Shown in pieces: positions 1-8,553 of a DNA stretch of 64,000 bases. This stretch comes from Nocardioides sp. URHA0020. Lineage in GTDB: Bacteria; Actinomycetota; Actinomycetes; Propionibacteriales; Nocardioidaceae. The position numbers and the translations under genes were made by a program. How positions within the stretch are numbered: the stretch's first letter is position 1; every line of letters starts with the position of its first letter. The stretch lies in NCBI RefSeq assembly GCF_000620705.1, contig NZ_KK211168.1, forward strand, positions 123,462 to 187,461, in the 5' to 3' direction. The notes beneath the pieces were generated by a model that saw only the letters and a program-made list of their open reading frames with translations, did no database searches and was not told the DNA's origin.

Positions 1-170
1 GCCTGGCGGCCCTCCCTGCTCGACCACCGGAAGTGACGGCGCCGGGGTGCGGGGTCTCGACGACGCTCGGGCCTGGCGGCCCTCCCTGCTCGACCGCCGG
101 GGTGCCCGGGGTGTGCCCGGGGCCTCGACGACGCTCGGGCCTGGTGGCCCTCCCTGCTCGACCACCGGGC
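1..170. repeat. REP-type palindromic repeats, about 2.5 copies
   Basis: Three staggered copies of one GC-rich element begin near positions 1 (truncated by the window edge), 55 and 122. The core reads GCTCGGGCCTGGCGGCCCTC and ends in CTCGACCACCGG. The centre GGGCC-TGGC-GGCCC forms a small hairpin, and the outer ends TCTCGA / TCGACCACC are partly complementary. The same layout recurs at 10.12-10.44 kb with TTGC in the loop, so this is one dispersed family. No coding gene is visible here. The repeats lie just beyond the 3' end of the leftward DedA gene. Confidence 0.75.
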
Positions 171-176
171 CGTCCG

Positions 177-803
177 TCAGCGGTCCTCGGCGGGAGCGGT
201 CCGGCGGCGTCGTCGCCGCACCACGTAGGCGATGACGAGGAGCACGAAGACGACGGCGAGGAGCGGCGCGACCCGCTCGAGCACGGTGTTGACGGCGTCG
301 ATGTGGCTGCCCGCCTGGCGCCCCACCGTGGTCCAGACGGCGACCCAGATCGCGGCACCGATCGCGTTGGCGACCAGGAACCGTCGCCAGGCCAGGCCCG
401 TGATGCCGGCGACCAGTCCGTTGGCGCGGCGCAGGAGCGGGATGAACCGACCGACGATGACGGTCACGGTGCCGCGACGCTCGTAGAACGCCTCGGCCCG
501 GTCGAGCAGGTCGTGGGTCACCCCGAAGCGGCGTCCGAGGCGGATGGCGAGGGGGCGGCCGCCGTACCGCCCGATGGCGTAGGCCGCACACTCACCGAGC
601 ACGGCCGCCAGCCAGGCGACGACCAGCACCGGCACGAGGCTGAGGTCACCCGACACGGTGTAGATCGCGGAGACGACGAGGGTGGCCTCGGCCGGCGCAG
701 GCAGGGTGAGGTTCCCGAGGAAGATGATCACCGCGACGGCCACGTAGCCGTAGTCGTCGATGTACGGCGCGATGGTGCCGAAGATGCCGGGCAGGTCGGT
801 CAT
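177..803 (-). CDS. DedA family membrane protein
   Basis: This 208-residue polytopic inner-membrane protein belongs to the DedA/SNARE-associated (VTT) family. Members are implicated in lipid scrambling, proton-motive-force maintenance and drug tolerance; the substrate here is not predictable. Visible family features are the early acidic PAPAEATLV segment near residue 37, the AIGRYGGR loop, and the signature RFIPLLRRANGLVAG near residues 118-132. Several hydrophobic helices flank these, and the tail is arginine-rich. The ATG at 803 is chosen because GGAGGA lies 7 nt upstream; the in-frame extension above it lacks family sequence. It is divergent from the TetR gene across a 175-bp gap, so TetR control is possible but not shown. 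Confidence 0.9.
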   Translation of the reverse strand: MTDLPGIFGTIAPYIDDYGYVAVAVIIFLGNLTLPAPAEATLVVSAIYTVSGDLSLVPVLVVAWLAAVLGECAAYAIGRYGGRPLAIRLGRRFGVTHDLLDRAEAFYERRGTVTVIVGRFIPLLRRANGLVAGITGLAWRRFLVANAIGAAIWVAVWTTVGRQAGSHIDAVNTVLERVAPLLAVVFVLLVIAYVVRRRRRRTAPAEDR

Positions 804-903
804 GGATCGGTCCTCCGGGGCCGCGCTGGTGCGTCGAGGTCTGCTGGCCCGGGCCGAGCATCGTGGCGAGCCTTGTTGCCCGCCAGTCTGCCTGTCGACG
901 ATC

Positions 904-925
904 TTGTGGCATCGGCGTGCCAAAA
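904..925. promoter_or_regulatory. candidate TetR operator (imperfect palindrome)
   Basis: TTGTGGCA-N6-TGCCAAAA is a 7-of-8 inverted repeat in the gap between the DedA gene and the divergent tetR gene. A second, perfect palindrome, GTACG-T-CGTAC, lies at 958-968 next to the tetR start. Either could be an autoregulatory operator; nothing in the sequence decides between them. Confidence 0.35.
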
Positions 926-965
926 GTTCGCCGTCACGCCCTCGCTCCGATCCTCAGGTACGTCG

Positions 966-971
966 TACTCT
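966..971 (+). promoter_or_regulatory. -10 box of tetR (leaderless)
   Basis: TACTCT lies 7 nt before the ATG at 979, so transcription should start at or next to the start codon. No Shine-Dalgarno sequence is seen. No clear -35 was found. Confidence 0.4.
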
Positions 972-978
972 CACGCAC

Positions 979-1581
979 ATGGTCAAGCAGGAGGACGGAC
1001 GTACGGCGCGCCGGGGCCGCAACAGCGCCGCCGTGCTCGACACCGTCCACGAGATGTTCGTGGAGGGCAACTTCTCGCCCTCGGTGGAGGACGTCGCTGC
1101 TCGGTCCGGAGTCTCGCTCCGCTCGGTCTACCGCTACTTCGAGGACACGGAGGCGCTGCTGCACCTGGCGATCGAGCGTCGGATCGCCGTCGTGGGGGAG
1201 CTGTACGCCCTCGACGCCCTGGGCGAGGGCACGCAGGAGGCGCGGGTCCTGGCGCTGGTCAACCAGCGCCTCGTGCTGCACTCCAAGCTGGCCCCGACGA
1301 TCCGCGCCGCCCTGCTCCGGGCCCCGTTCTCCCCGCAGATCGCCGAGCAGGTGCGACAGCGGCGCGATGTGCTCGCGGGCCAGGTCGCGGCGCAGTTCGC
1401 GCAGGAGACCGCTGCCCTGAGCGGGTCGCGACGCGAGGAGCTGCTCGCCTGGATCGACGCGCTGTGCTCCTTCGACACGATGGAGGACCTGCGCGTGCGA
1501 CGGGGTCTCTCCCTGAGCCGAGCACGCCGGGTGATGGTGGGCGGGGTGACCGCGCTGCTGTCGAGCGTGCCCAACAAGTGA
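979..1581 (+). CDS. TetR/AcrR family transcriptional regulator
   Basis: This 200-residue protein is a one-component repressor of the TetR type. Residues about 18-60 form the N-terminal helix-turn-helix, with the recognition region VEDVAARSGVSLRSVYRYF; the remaining helical domain would bind a ligand that cannot be predicted. The ATG at 979 is preferred over longer in-frame options. The family N-terminus begins just after it, a -10-like TACTCT lies 7 nt upstream, and palindromes sit immediately before it. The MBL hydrolase gene follows 13 nt downstream on the same strand and is probably co-transcribed. DedA is divergent. Likely targets are itself, the MBL gene and perhaps dedA (inference). Confidence 0.9.
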   Translation: MVKQEDGRTARRGRNSAAVLDTVHEMFVEGNFSPSVEDVAARSGVSLRSVYRYFEDTEALLHLAIERRIAVVGELYALDALGEGTQEARVLALVNQRLVLHSKLAPTIRAALLRAPFSPQIAEQVRQRRDVLAGQVAAQFAQETAALSGSRREELLAWIDALCSFDTMEDLRVRRGLSLSRARRVMVGGVTALLSSVPNK

Positions 1582-1594
1582 CACGCTGACTGCC

Positions 1595-2848
1595 ATGAGC
1601 ATTCTCGACATCGCCGACGACCTGTGGACCGGAGCCCGCAGGATCGAGGACACCCACCCGTTCTCGCTGTCGGGCGAGGCCGAGGAGGTCACCGACGGGG
1701 TCGCCTTCGTCCCTGCCTTCGCCAACGTCGCGGCGATCGCCACCGACGACGGCCTGACCCTGGTCGACACGGGCAGCCCGCCCTTCGCCCAGCACATCCA
1801 CACCACGCTGCGCCGGTGGAACAGCACCCGCCTCCACACCGCCGTCTTCTCCCACGGTCACATCGACCACGTGTTCGGTGTGGCGCCGTTCGAGGAGGAG
1901 GCCAGCGAGCGCGGGTGGGCCGCACCGCGCGTGGTCGCGCACGAGAGGCTGCCGGCACGCTTCGACCGCTACGTCCTCACCGCCGGCTACAACGAGGTCA
2001 TCAACCAGCGCCAGTTCGGGCTGCCCGACCTGCGCTGGCCGCGGGAGTACCGCTACCCCGACGAGACGTACGCCGACGCCACGCTGCTCCAGGTCGGTGG
2101 CCTGGACCTGCACCTGACCCACTGCCGCGGCGAGACCGACGACCACACCTACACCTGGGTCCCCGAGCGCAGGCTGCTGTGCTGCGGCGACCTCTTCATC
2201 TGGGCGTCGCCCAACGCCGGCAACCCGCAGAAGGTGCAGCGCTACCCCCGTGAGTGGGCCGCCGGCCTGCGCACGATGGCCGGTCTCGGCGCGGAGATCA
2301 TGCTGCCCGGGCACGGCGTACCCGTGGTCGGTGCCGACCGGATCCGCCAGGCGCTCACCGACAGCGCCGACCTGCTCGACCACCTCCACGACGAGACGGT
2401 CGCGATGATGAACGCCGGTGCCCGCCTCGACGAGATCGTGCACACCGTCCGTGGCCCCCAGCACCTGCTCGAGCGGCCCTACCTGCGGCCGGTGTACGAC
2501 GAGCCCGAGTTCGTCGTGCGCAACGTGTGGCGGCTGTACGGCGGGTGGTGGGACGGCGACCCCGCCCACCTGAAGCCTGCACCCGCCGCCACCCTGGCCG
2601 GCGAGCTGGCGTCGCTGGCCGGAGGCGCAGGCCGGTTGGCCGACCGGGCGCTCGAGGTGCTCGAGGCCGGCGACGACCGGTTGGCCGGGCACCTGGCCGA
2701 GCTCGCGTGGCAGGCGGCGCCGGGTGACGCGGCGGTCGCCGCCGTACGCGCGCAGGTCTTCACCACCCGGGCCGCCCACGAGGCGTCCACGATGGCGCAG
2801 GGTGTCTTCGGCTGGGCCGCCCGCGAGTCTGCCGCCGAGTCGCCCTAG
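1595..2848 (+). CDS. MBL-fold hydrolase with alkyl-sulfatase-type C-terminal domain
   Basis: A 417-residue metallo-beta-lactamase-fold enzyme. The zinc motif SHGHIDH is at about residues 86-92, followed by the metal-ligand segments THCRGETDDH, CCGDLF and LPGHG. Residues about 270-400 resemble the alkyl sulfatase dimerisation domain (…VRNVWRLYGGWWDGDPAHL…), which suggests a sulfatase-like or related hydrolase. At 417 residues it is shorter than classical SdsA1-type enzymes of about 650, so the substrate is uncertain. It starts 13 nt after tetR without a clear ribosome binding site, consistent with coupling. Its TAG stop and the stop of the opposing gene share the palindrome CTAG at 2845-2848. 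Confidence 0.85.
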   Translation: MSILDIADDLWTGARRIEDTHPFSLSGEAEEVTDGVAFVPAFANVAAIATDDGLTLVDTGSPPFAQHIHTTLRRWNSTRLHTAVFSHGHIDHVFGVAPFEEEASERGWAAPRVVAHERLPARFDRYVLTAGYNEVINQRQFGLPDLRWPREYRYPDETYADATLLQVGGLDLHLTHCRGETDDHTYTWVPERRLLCCGDLFIWASPNAGNPQKVQRYPREWAAGLRTMAGLGAEIMLPGHGVPVVGADRIRQALTDSADLLDHLHDETVAMMNAGARLDEIVHTVRGPQHLLERPYLRPVYDEPEFVVRNVWRLYGGWWDGDPAHLKPAPAATLAGELASLAGGAGRLADRALEVLEAGDDRLAGHLAELAWQAAPGDAAVAAVRAQVFTTRAAHEASTMAQGVFGWAARESAAESP

Positions 2849-3102
2849 GTGATCGCCAGCAGCCCGCCGCCCGCGAGCGCGGCGAGCACGAGCAGCGCCG
2901 TGGCGAAGGGCCGCCAGGCCGGTGACGCCGCGAACAGGACCGCGACGAGCCCGGCGAAGACGGCGGTCACCGCGAGGGCGACGTCCCACGCGCCGTAGCG
3001 CCAGATCGATCCGAGCAGCAGGCCCGCGGCGATGCCGAGAAGCGCGCCCGGCAGCGGGCCGGGAGGCGGATGGTCCGGGAGGTCGACCCACTGATCGCTC
3101 AC
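2845..3102 (-). CDS. small three-helix membrane protein of unknown function
   Basis: An 85-residue protein with a proline-rich cytoplasmic-type start (VDLPDHPPPGPLPG) and three predicted hydrophobic segments (about residues 18-32, 37-57 and 64-83). No family is recognised. The GTG at 3102 is the only start that fits, because the ATG just upstream at 3113 is out of frame and hits a stop. It lies 17 nt after the flippase gene on the same strand, so it is the third gene of an envelope operon. Its stop overlaps the stop of the convergent MBL gene by four bases. Confidence 0.65.
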   Translation of the reverse strand: MSDQWVDLPDHPPPGPLPGALLGIAAGLLLGSIWRYGAWDVALAVTAVFAGLVAVLFAASPAWRPFATALLVLAALAGGGLLAIT

Positions 3103-3119
3103 ACGTCGATCATGCCCGC

Positions 3120-5534
3120 TCAGTCGATGAAGTCCTCCTTGCGCAGCCAGCGCAGGGAGAAGATGCCGAAGAGCGACGGCAGGTACGTCGTGCACATGCG
3201 CTGCGAGACCGCGATCGCGAACGCCGGGCCGGCCGGGACCCCGACCGCCACCAGTCCGGCCGCGATCGCGGCCTCGCCCACGCCGACGTTGCCCGGCACG
3301 GGCACCAGGCTGGCGAAGAGCGAGGCGGACGCGGCGACGAAGAGCGCCGACCCGTACGAGATCGACGGCTGCATCCCCTGGACCAGGCACTCCAGGCACA
3401 GGGCCGTGATCATCAGCGACAGCAGGTTCGTGCCGAAGAGGCCCAGAGCGCGCGTCGGGCTCTCGGTGACGACCTGCAGGGACCGGCCGAGGCTGCGCAC
3501 CATCATCACGACCTGGCGCCGCAGCTTGGGCACCAGCACGACGGCGAGCGCGGAGAGCACCAGGACCACGACGAAGAGCACCAGGATGCGGTCGAGGTTG
3601 CCGGGTCCGGACAGCTGCATGCCCTCGGGCAGGCTCTGGGCGAGCAGGACCGCGACCAGCACCACCAGCACGTTGGCGACCGAGGCGGCGAACGAGTCCA
3701 GGCCGGTCGCGGTCACGGCCACCGCCGGGCCCTCGCCGTACCGCCGGAAGAACGTCGTGTAGAGCGCGACCCGGCCGAGCGTGGCCGAGATCGCGAGACC
3801 GACCGTCTTCACGGCGTACTGGAGGTGCACCAGCGGCACCAGCGGCAGCCGCGACCTGACCGTCGACAACGCGGTGCCGGCGTCGGCGAGTGAGGTGGTC
3901 TGGCAGATGACGAGGCCGACCACGACCCACGCCCAGGCCGCGTTGCTCCAGGTCGACCAGACGGTCGCCCAGTCGAGGTCGAGCAGCGTGCTGAGCAGGA
4001 TGTACGCCGCGAGCAGGATGAACCCGGTCTGCAGAAGGTCGCGCGGGCGGACCCGGACGATCTCGGCAGGCGGCGGTGGTTCAGTGCCGGTCCGCTCCGC
4101 GATCGTCGTCTTCAGCGACTCGATCGTCGCCTTGGTCTCCTTGCTGCTGCGCAGCGACCGGGGGAGCGCGGCCCGCTGCAGGTAGGGCTGCGCCGCGACG
4201 ACAACGTCGGTGCCCAGGCCGGCGAGCGCGGTGTCCACGGCCCGAGCCGGTCCGATCGCGAGTGCCACGCTGGAGAGCAGGACGGCGATCTCCTGGGCCC
4301 GCTGAGCTTCCGTCGCGGCGACCACGCCGCCGCTGAACTCGGACAGCACCGGACCGTCGCTGTCAGCCGCGACGTGCTCGAGGGTGAGCTCACCGTGGGT
4401 GAGCCCGGCGGCGTGCAGCTCGCCGACGGAGGCCCAGACGCGCCGTACCGTCTCGTCGTCCAGGGTGGGCGCGTCGACGAGGGGCGTGCGCGGGGCGCCG
4501 AGCACGAGGACGGCGTCGCCGGAGCTCTCCGCGGCGGCGACCAGGTCGTCGACGCGCACCCCGGCCCGCTCGGCCATGATCGTCAGGAGCGCCTCGTGCT
4601 CGACGAGCTGGAGGCGGGTGGCCCCCGGGGAGCTCTGGTCGCGGTAGATCAGGGTCCGCCACCAGCGGGCGGCCAGCCTCGCGTCGGTGGCGTCGCGTCC
4701 GTACACCTTGATCAGCAGCGGCCGGCCCTGCTCGGAGTCGGCGTAGAGGATCCGAGCACCCCACGGCTGACGGTCCGCGAGCCGGAGACCGTGGACGCGC
4801 ACCCCCATCCGGGCGAGGCTGTCGGCGACCTGGGCGACGTCGGGGTGGCCGGCCGGCGAGCCGACGACGACGAGGGTGACCCCGGCGGCGGCGATCCCGA
4901 TCGCGAGGGCGCCGAGCACGTCGGTCGGACCGGCGATCCCGATCGCCCACGCCGCCACGCACTGGACGGTCACGACGCCGACGTGGAAGCGACGCACGGA
5001 GCTCACGACGAAGGGCCGCAGCACGAGCAGCACGGCGGTCACGACCGCGACCCGCAGGGTGGGGAAGCCGTGCGCGGACCCGCTCTGGACCCGCCCCGGG
5101 TCGATCTCGGGCAGGCCCGCGCCGGCGAAGTAGGACGCGATCACGGCGCCGCCGACGGCGGCACCGACAGCGAGCAGGACCGCGAACGGGAGCCGGCCGC
5201 GTCGCGGCGCGGTGAGCACGACGGCGATGACCACGCCCACGGCGTAGACCGCGCCGATGGCGTACGCCGCGTCGAAGAGCGTCGTCGCCCAGCGCGGCAG
5301 GTAGTCGGAGACCCCGCTGACGGCGCTGTCGAGGACGCCACGGTGGGCGGCGGCCCGGGCGCACGCGAGCACGGTGACCAGGCCCATGACGGCCAGGGCG
5401 ACGTCGATCGGACGCCGCGACCGCGCACCCGTGCCCGCGATGAAGAACCGCGACGTGAACCTGGTGGGCCGGTCGGCGTCGACGTCGAGATCGACGTGCG
5501 GACCGGCCGGGACCGCGGCGGGGATGTCGGTCAC
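3120..5534 (-). CDS. pseudokinase-like/flippase-like (LPG synthase TM family) membrane protein
   Basis: An 804-residue membrane protein with three parts. Residues 1-260 contain about seven hydrophobic helices. Residues about 265-480 look like a protein-kinase or RIO-type lobe: LLIKVYGRD resembles the ATP-binding lysine strand, but the catalytic loop reads LTHGELTLEHV and the metal-binding loop reads LSEFSGG, where HGD and DFG-type residues would be expected. It may therefore bind a ligand without phosphorylating. Residues about 495-804 are the multi-helix UPF0104/YbhN flippase-like domain shared with lysylphosphatidylglycerol synthases. The GTG at 5534 overlaps the upstream stop as GTGA, indicating translational coupling. 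The probable role is lipid or glycolipid translocation (inference). Confidence 0.8.
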   Translation of the reverse strand: MTDIPAAVPAGPHVDLDVDADRPTRFTSRFFIAGTGARSRRPIDVALAVMGLVTVLACARAAAHRGVLDSAVSGVSDYLPRWATTLFDAAYAIGAVYAVGVVIAVVLTAPRRGRLPFAVLLAVGAAVGGAVIASYFAGAGLPEIDPGRVQSGSAHGFPTLRVAVVTAVLLVLRPFVVSSVRRFHVGVVTVQCVAAWAIGIAGPTDVLGALAIGIAAAGVTLVVVGSPAGHPDVAQVADSLARMGVRVHGLRLADRQPWGARILYADSEQGRPLLIKVYGRDATDARLAARWWRTLIYRDQSSPGATRLQLVEHEALLTIMAERAGVRVDDLVAAAESSGDAVLVLGAPRTPLVDAPTLDDETVRRVWASVGELHAAGLTHGELTLEHVAADSDGPVLSEFSGGVVAATEAQRAQEIAVLLSSVALAIGPARAVDTALAGLGTDVVVAAQPYLQRAALPRSLRSSKETKATIESLKTTIAERTGTEPPPPAEIVRVRPRDLLQTGFILLAAYILLSTLLDLDWATVWSTWSNAAWAWVVVGLVICQTTSLADAGTALSTVRSRLPLVPLVHLQYAVKTVGLAISATLGRVALYTTFFRRYGEGPAVAVTATGLDSFAASVANVLVVLVAVLLAQSLPEGMQLSGPGNLDRILVLFVVVLVLSALAVVLVPKLRRQVVMMVRSLGRSLQVVTESPTRALGLFGTNLLSLMITALCLECLVQGMQPSISYGSALFVAASASLFASLVPVPGNVGVGEAAIAAGLVAVGVPAGPAFAIAVSQRMCTTYLPSLFGIFSLRWLRKEDFID

Positions 5535-7630
5535 GCCCGTGCTCCTGACCGGTGGGCCCGGTCGTGACCGACCAGGTCGGCGCGGTGGCCGAGGCCCTCG
5601 AGCCAGCCGACGAGCACCCCGTGCAGCGCGTCTGCCCCCACGACCATCTCCTCGGGCATCTCGAGATCCGCCGGGTGCACCACCATGCCCCGGTCCTGCC
5701 ATCCGCCGAGGCCGCCGTGGCAGGCGACCAGGCCCTCGAACGCCGCGACCTCGTCGAGGTCGTCGATCAGGCTGTTGACGTAGATGTCGGGCGCCTCGGC
5801 CATCGTGGCCGCACGCAGCACGAACTCCGGCGCGTGCGGCCCGAACCGGGCGAGCGGGTCCACCCCCACCACGACCGCGTCGCGCACCCGGTGCTCACCA
5901 CCCGGCCCCAGGGCGACCGGTCCGTGCTCGAGGGTGTCGACGACGACGAACCCGACGCCCGGATGGGCGACCAGGCCGGGCACGAGCGCCGGGAACCGGG
6001 TCGCGAGCTCCTCGGAGGTGAGGCGGTGCTGCTCGCCGGCGACGTAGACCAGCCCGAGGTTGCCGGAGCCGAAGACCAGGAACTGCTCCTGCGCCGCGCC
6101 CTCGGCGTTCGTCTGGGCCCGGTCCGACTCCTGGGTGTCGAAGCTGTCGGCCGTGATCCGATCCGAGGCCCGGTCCAGCGCCCGTCCCACCACGGTGTCC
6201 TGGTCGGCGTTGCCGGCGACCATTGCGTTGAGGGCGCCGCTGCCCTCGGCGTTGTCGCCGGCGCCGATGGTGGCCGTGTCGGACAGGCGTGACACCAGCG
6301 CGGCCAGGTCCTCGCCGTACCGGTCGGCGAAGATCGCGCCCTGCGACTGTCCGTGGTCGGAGAGCACGACGATGTGGTACTTGCGTGGCGCCACGGCGGC
6401 CACCGCCTCGAGCTGGGCGAGGGCCGCGTCGATGCCGGCCAGGGCGTCCAGCGACTCCGGCTGGAGGATCCCGGCGTGGTGCGCGACCGCGTCGTAGTCG
6501 ACGAAGTCGACGTAGATGCTGCGCCGCCCCTTCAGCATCGCGTCGGCGACCAGCGTGGTGTTGAGGTCGCGCACGACACCGACCAGACCGGCCCGCTCCA
6601 GGGCGAAGGACCAGCCGCGGTGGACGCGGGGGCGGATGTCGCGACGTCGGGCGCGGGAGGCCTGGAAGCGCTCGCGGGCGATCTCGCTGAAGGCGCGGGA
6701 CATGCTGCGGGTGAAGCCGGCCGGTCTGCTGAGGAAGTCCGACAGCGCGCGCCGTGACTCCCGGGTCTCGTGGCCACGGCCGACCGCGCTCATCGTCGCG
6801 TAGGCGCTGGCGGCGTCCCCGGTGAAGAGGTTGCTGATCGAGACGCCGTCGTCCGCGAGCAGGCCGAGCCCGTTGGAGTGCATCGCCTCGATGGCGGCGG
6901 CGTCGGCGGGACGGTTGGCGACGTACACCTTCCCCGTCGGGCGGTCGACCCAGCGGAAGGCCGGGATGCCGTCGATGGTGCCGTGCAGGATGCCCATCTG
7001 GCTGGCCGGGGTCGTGGCCGGCAGCTTGGGACGCCACTCGACGGCCCGGTGGGAGCCGCCGCGGATCCAGCGGGAGAGGGTCGGCAGGGTGCCGGCACGG
7101 ACGCACCAGTCGAGCACCGGGTACGGTACGCCGTCGGCCTGCACGAAGAGGATGCCGGGCACGTCCGGGTCGGCCACGGTCACGCGGTGCCGCCGGGCCC
7201 GTCGCAGCAGCGAGGCCGTGACGGCGTCGTCGGTGCCGGCGGTGGCGACCCAGACGAAGAACGTGGACACGAACGCGACGATCCAGGACGCGAGCAGCGC
7301 CCAGCCGAGCTCGGCGGCGTCCAGCCCCTTCGGCGCGTAGACGACGAGCCAGACGGCGAGCGCCTGGCCGAGCAGGCCGAGCAGGATGGTCCCGACCCAG
7401 CCGAGCCGGACCGCGCCCTCGACCAGCAGCACGCGCAGCACCGCGCCGATGGCGGCCACCAGCACGGCGGTGCGCAGGGCGTCCTCCCAGCCGGCGAGGT
7501 CGAAGCCGGGCAGCACCCAGGACGCGAGCACCAGCCCCAGGGTGCCGCCGATCAGCCCGAGCAGGGCACGGCCGAGGTCGCCGCGACGCAGGCGCCACCG
7601 AGAGCGCGTGCCCGCGGCAGCTCCGACCAT
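5531..7630 (-). CDS. phage-holin-like membrane domain fused to alkaline phosphatase/phosphodiesterase domain
   Basis: A 699-residue protein. Residues about 18-145 form four hydrophobic helices of the phage_holin_4_2 (YvlD-like) type. Residues about 155-600 belong to the alkaline phosphatase/nucleotide pyrophosphatase superfamily. They show a likely nucleophile threonine in PATTPASQMGILHG near residue 205, and metal-ligand segments VDFVDYDAVAHHAG near 380 and VLSDHGQSQG near 425. The enzyme domain probably faces outside, tethered by the helices. The substrate is unknown; phospholipid, teichoic-type polymer and nucleotide are all possible. The holin-like part is not evidence of a prophage. It is the first gene of the operon and ends in a GTGA overlap with the flippase gene. 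Confidence 0.82.
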   Translation of the reverse strand: MVGAAAGTRSRWRLRRGDLGRALLGLIGGTLGLVLASWVLPGFDLAGWEDALRTAVLVAAIGAVLRVLLVEGAVRLGWVGTILLGLLGQALAVWLVVYAPKGLDAAELGWALLASWIVAFVSTFFVWVATAGTDDAVTASLLRRARRHRVTVADPDVPGILFVQADGVPYPVLDWCVRAGTLPTLSRWIRGGSHRAVEWRPKLPATTPASQMGILHGTIDGIPAFRWVDRPTGKVYVANRPADAAAIEAMHSNGLGLLADDGVSISNLFTGDAASAYATMSAVGRGHETRESRRALSDFLSRPAGFTRSMSRAFSEIARERFQASRARRRDIRPRVHRGWSFALERAGLVGVVRDLNTTLVADAMLKGRRSIYVDFVDYDAVAHHAGILQPESLDALAGIDAALAQLEAVAAVAPRKYHIVVLSDHGQSQGAIFADRYGEDLAALVSRLSDTATIGAGDNAEGSGALNAMVAGNADQDTVVGRALDRASDRITADSFDTQESDRAQTNAEGAAQEQFLVFGSGNLGLVYVAGEQHRLTSEELATRFPALVPGLVAHPGVGFVVVDTLEHGPVALGPGGEHRVRDAVVVGVDPLARFGPHAPEFVLRAATMAEAPDIYVNSLIDDLDEVAAFEGLVACHGGLGGWQDRGMVVHPADLEMPEEMVVGADALHGVLVGWLEGLGHRADLVGHDRAHRSGARA

Positions 7631-7728
7631 GTCGCGACCGTAGCGGAACCGGACCCCGTCGGCCTGGCCCGTTGCGGGTGACCTTGCGGCGAGCGCAGTG
7701 CCCGTCCAGACCGGCGGTCGGGCAGTGG

Positions 7729-7734
7729 CAGGCT
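7729..7734 (+). promoter_or_regulatory. -10 box, leaderless start at 7741
   Basis: CAGGCT lies exactly 6 nt before the GTG at 7741. This spacing would place the transcription start on the start codon. It supports that start over the in-frame ATG at 7672. Confidence 0.4.
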
Positions 7735-7740
7735 GGTCTC

Positions 7741-8529
7741 GTGGAGGCCTGCGAGATCGCGCCCGGGGACCGGCCCGGGACGTTCGTCCTGCGGATGTCG
7801 GGGATGGACCAGTCGTACGTCGACCTGGAGGACCCGACCAGGATCGTCTTCGACTACGTGCGCCGGCTGGCCGACGTCGTGGACGCCGTCGCGCCGGCGG
7901 GGGAGCCCGTCCGGGTCGTCCATGTCGGCGGTGCGGGGATGACCTTGCCTCGGTACGTCGCCACCACGCGACCGCGCTCGGCCCAGATCGTCCTCGAGCC
8001 GGCGACCGCGGTCACCGAGCTGGTCCGCCGCGAGCTCCCGCTGCCGCGCAACAGCGGCATCAAGGTGCGTGACCTGGACGGCTCGACCGGGATCGCCGGG
8101 CTGCGCGACGGACAGGCCGAGCTGGTGGTCGTCGACGCCTTCGCCGACGCGCGGGTGCCCGGCTCCCTGGTCACGGTGACCTTCGCCGAGGACCTGCTCC
8201 GGGTCGTGGGCCCCACGGGCGTCGTCGCCTTCAACCTCACCGACCGTGCACCCTTCGGCTGGACGCGTCGGGCGGTCGCGTCGATCCGGCTCTCCTTCCC
8301 CTCGCTCCTGCTCACCGCGGAGCCGGCCACGCTGCGCGCCAAGCGTCTGGGCAACCTGGTGGTGGTCGCGTCCGCGTCCGCCGCCGCGCTGCCGCTCGAC
8401 GCCCTGCGGACCCGGGCGACCACCGCGGCCGCGCCGTACCGCGTGCTCGACGCTCGTGCGGTCTCGGACGGCTTCGGTGGCGGTACGCCCTTCACCGATC
8501 TCGATGCCGAGCCCTCGCCCGCCCCGTGA
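7741..8529 (+). CDS. spermidine synthase-like methyltransferase-fold protein
   Basis: A 262-residue Rossmann-fold protein of the spermidine/polyamine synthase-like group. VRVVHVGGAGMTLPRYVA resembles the SAM-binding glycine loop, and VLEPATAVTELVRRELPLP and AELVVVDAFADARVPG follow the motif order of the family. It lacks the membrane half seen in fused MFS/spermidine synthase proteins. Aminopropyl transfer is not established; many actinobacterial relatives have unknown substrates. The GTG at 7741 fits the N-terminus and a -10-like hexamer 6 nt upstream. It is divergent from the phosphatase operon and convergent with fadD17 across 24 bp. Confidence 0.8.
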   Translation: MEACEIAPGDRPGTFVLRMSGMDQSYVDLEDPTRIVFDYVRRLADVVDAVAPAGEPVRVVHVGGAGMTLPRYVATTRPRSAQIVLEPATAVTELVRRELPLPRNSGIKVRDLDGSTGIAGLRDGQAELVVVDAFADARVPGSLVTVTFAEDLLRVVGPTGVVAFNLTDRAPFGWTRRAVASIRLSFPSLLLTAEPATLRAKRLGNLVVVASASAAALPLDALRTRATTAAAPYRVLDARAVSDGFGGGTPFTDLDAEPSPAP

Positions 8530-8553
8530 GGTGCGGCACCGGCCGGCCGACGG

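Noticed and set aside
33..1589. 518-codon open frame covering the first 1.6 kb
   Set aside because: It crosses REP repeats, the antisense of DedA and a shifted frame of the TetR gene. The latter two have clear family motifs.
5531..7630. Prophage holin
   Set aside because: The holin-like helices are fused to a phosphatase-superfamily domain, and no other phage gene is present. This domain name is common in non-phage membrane proteins.
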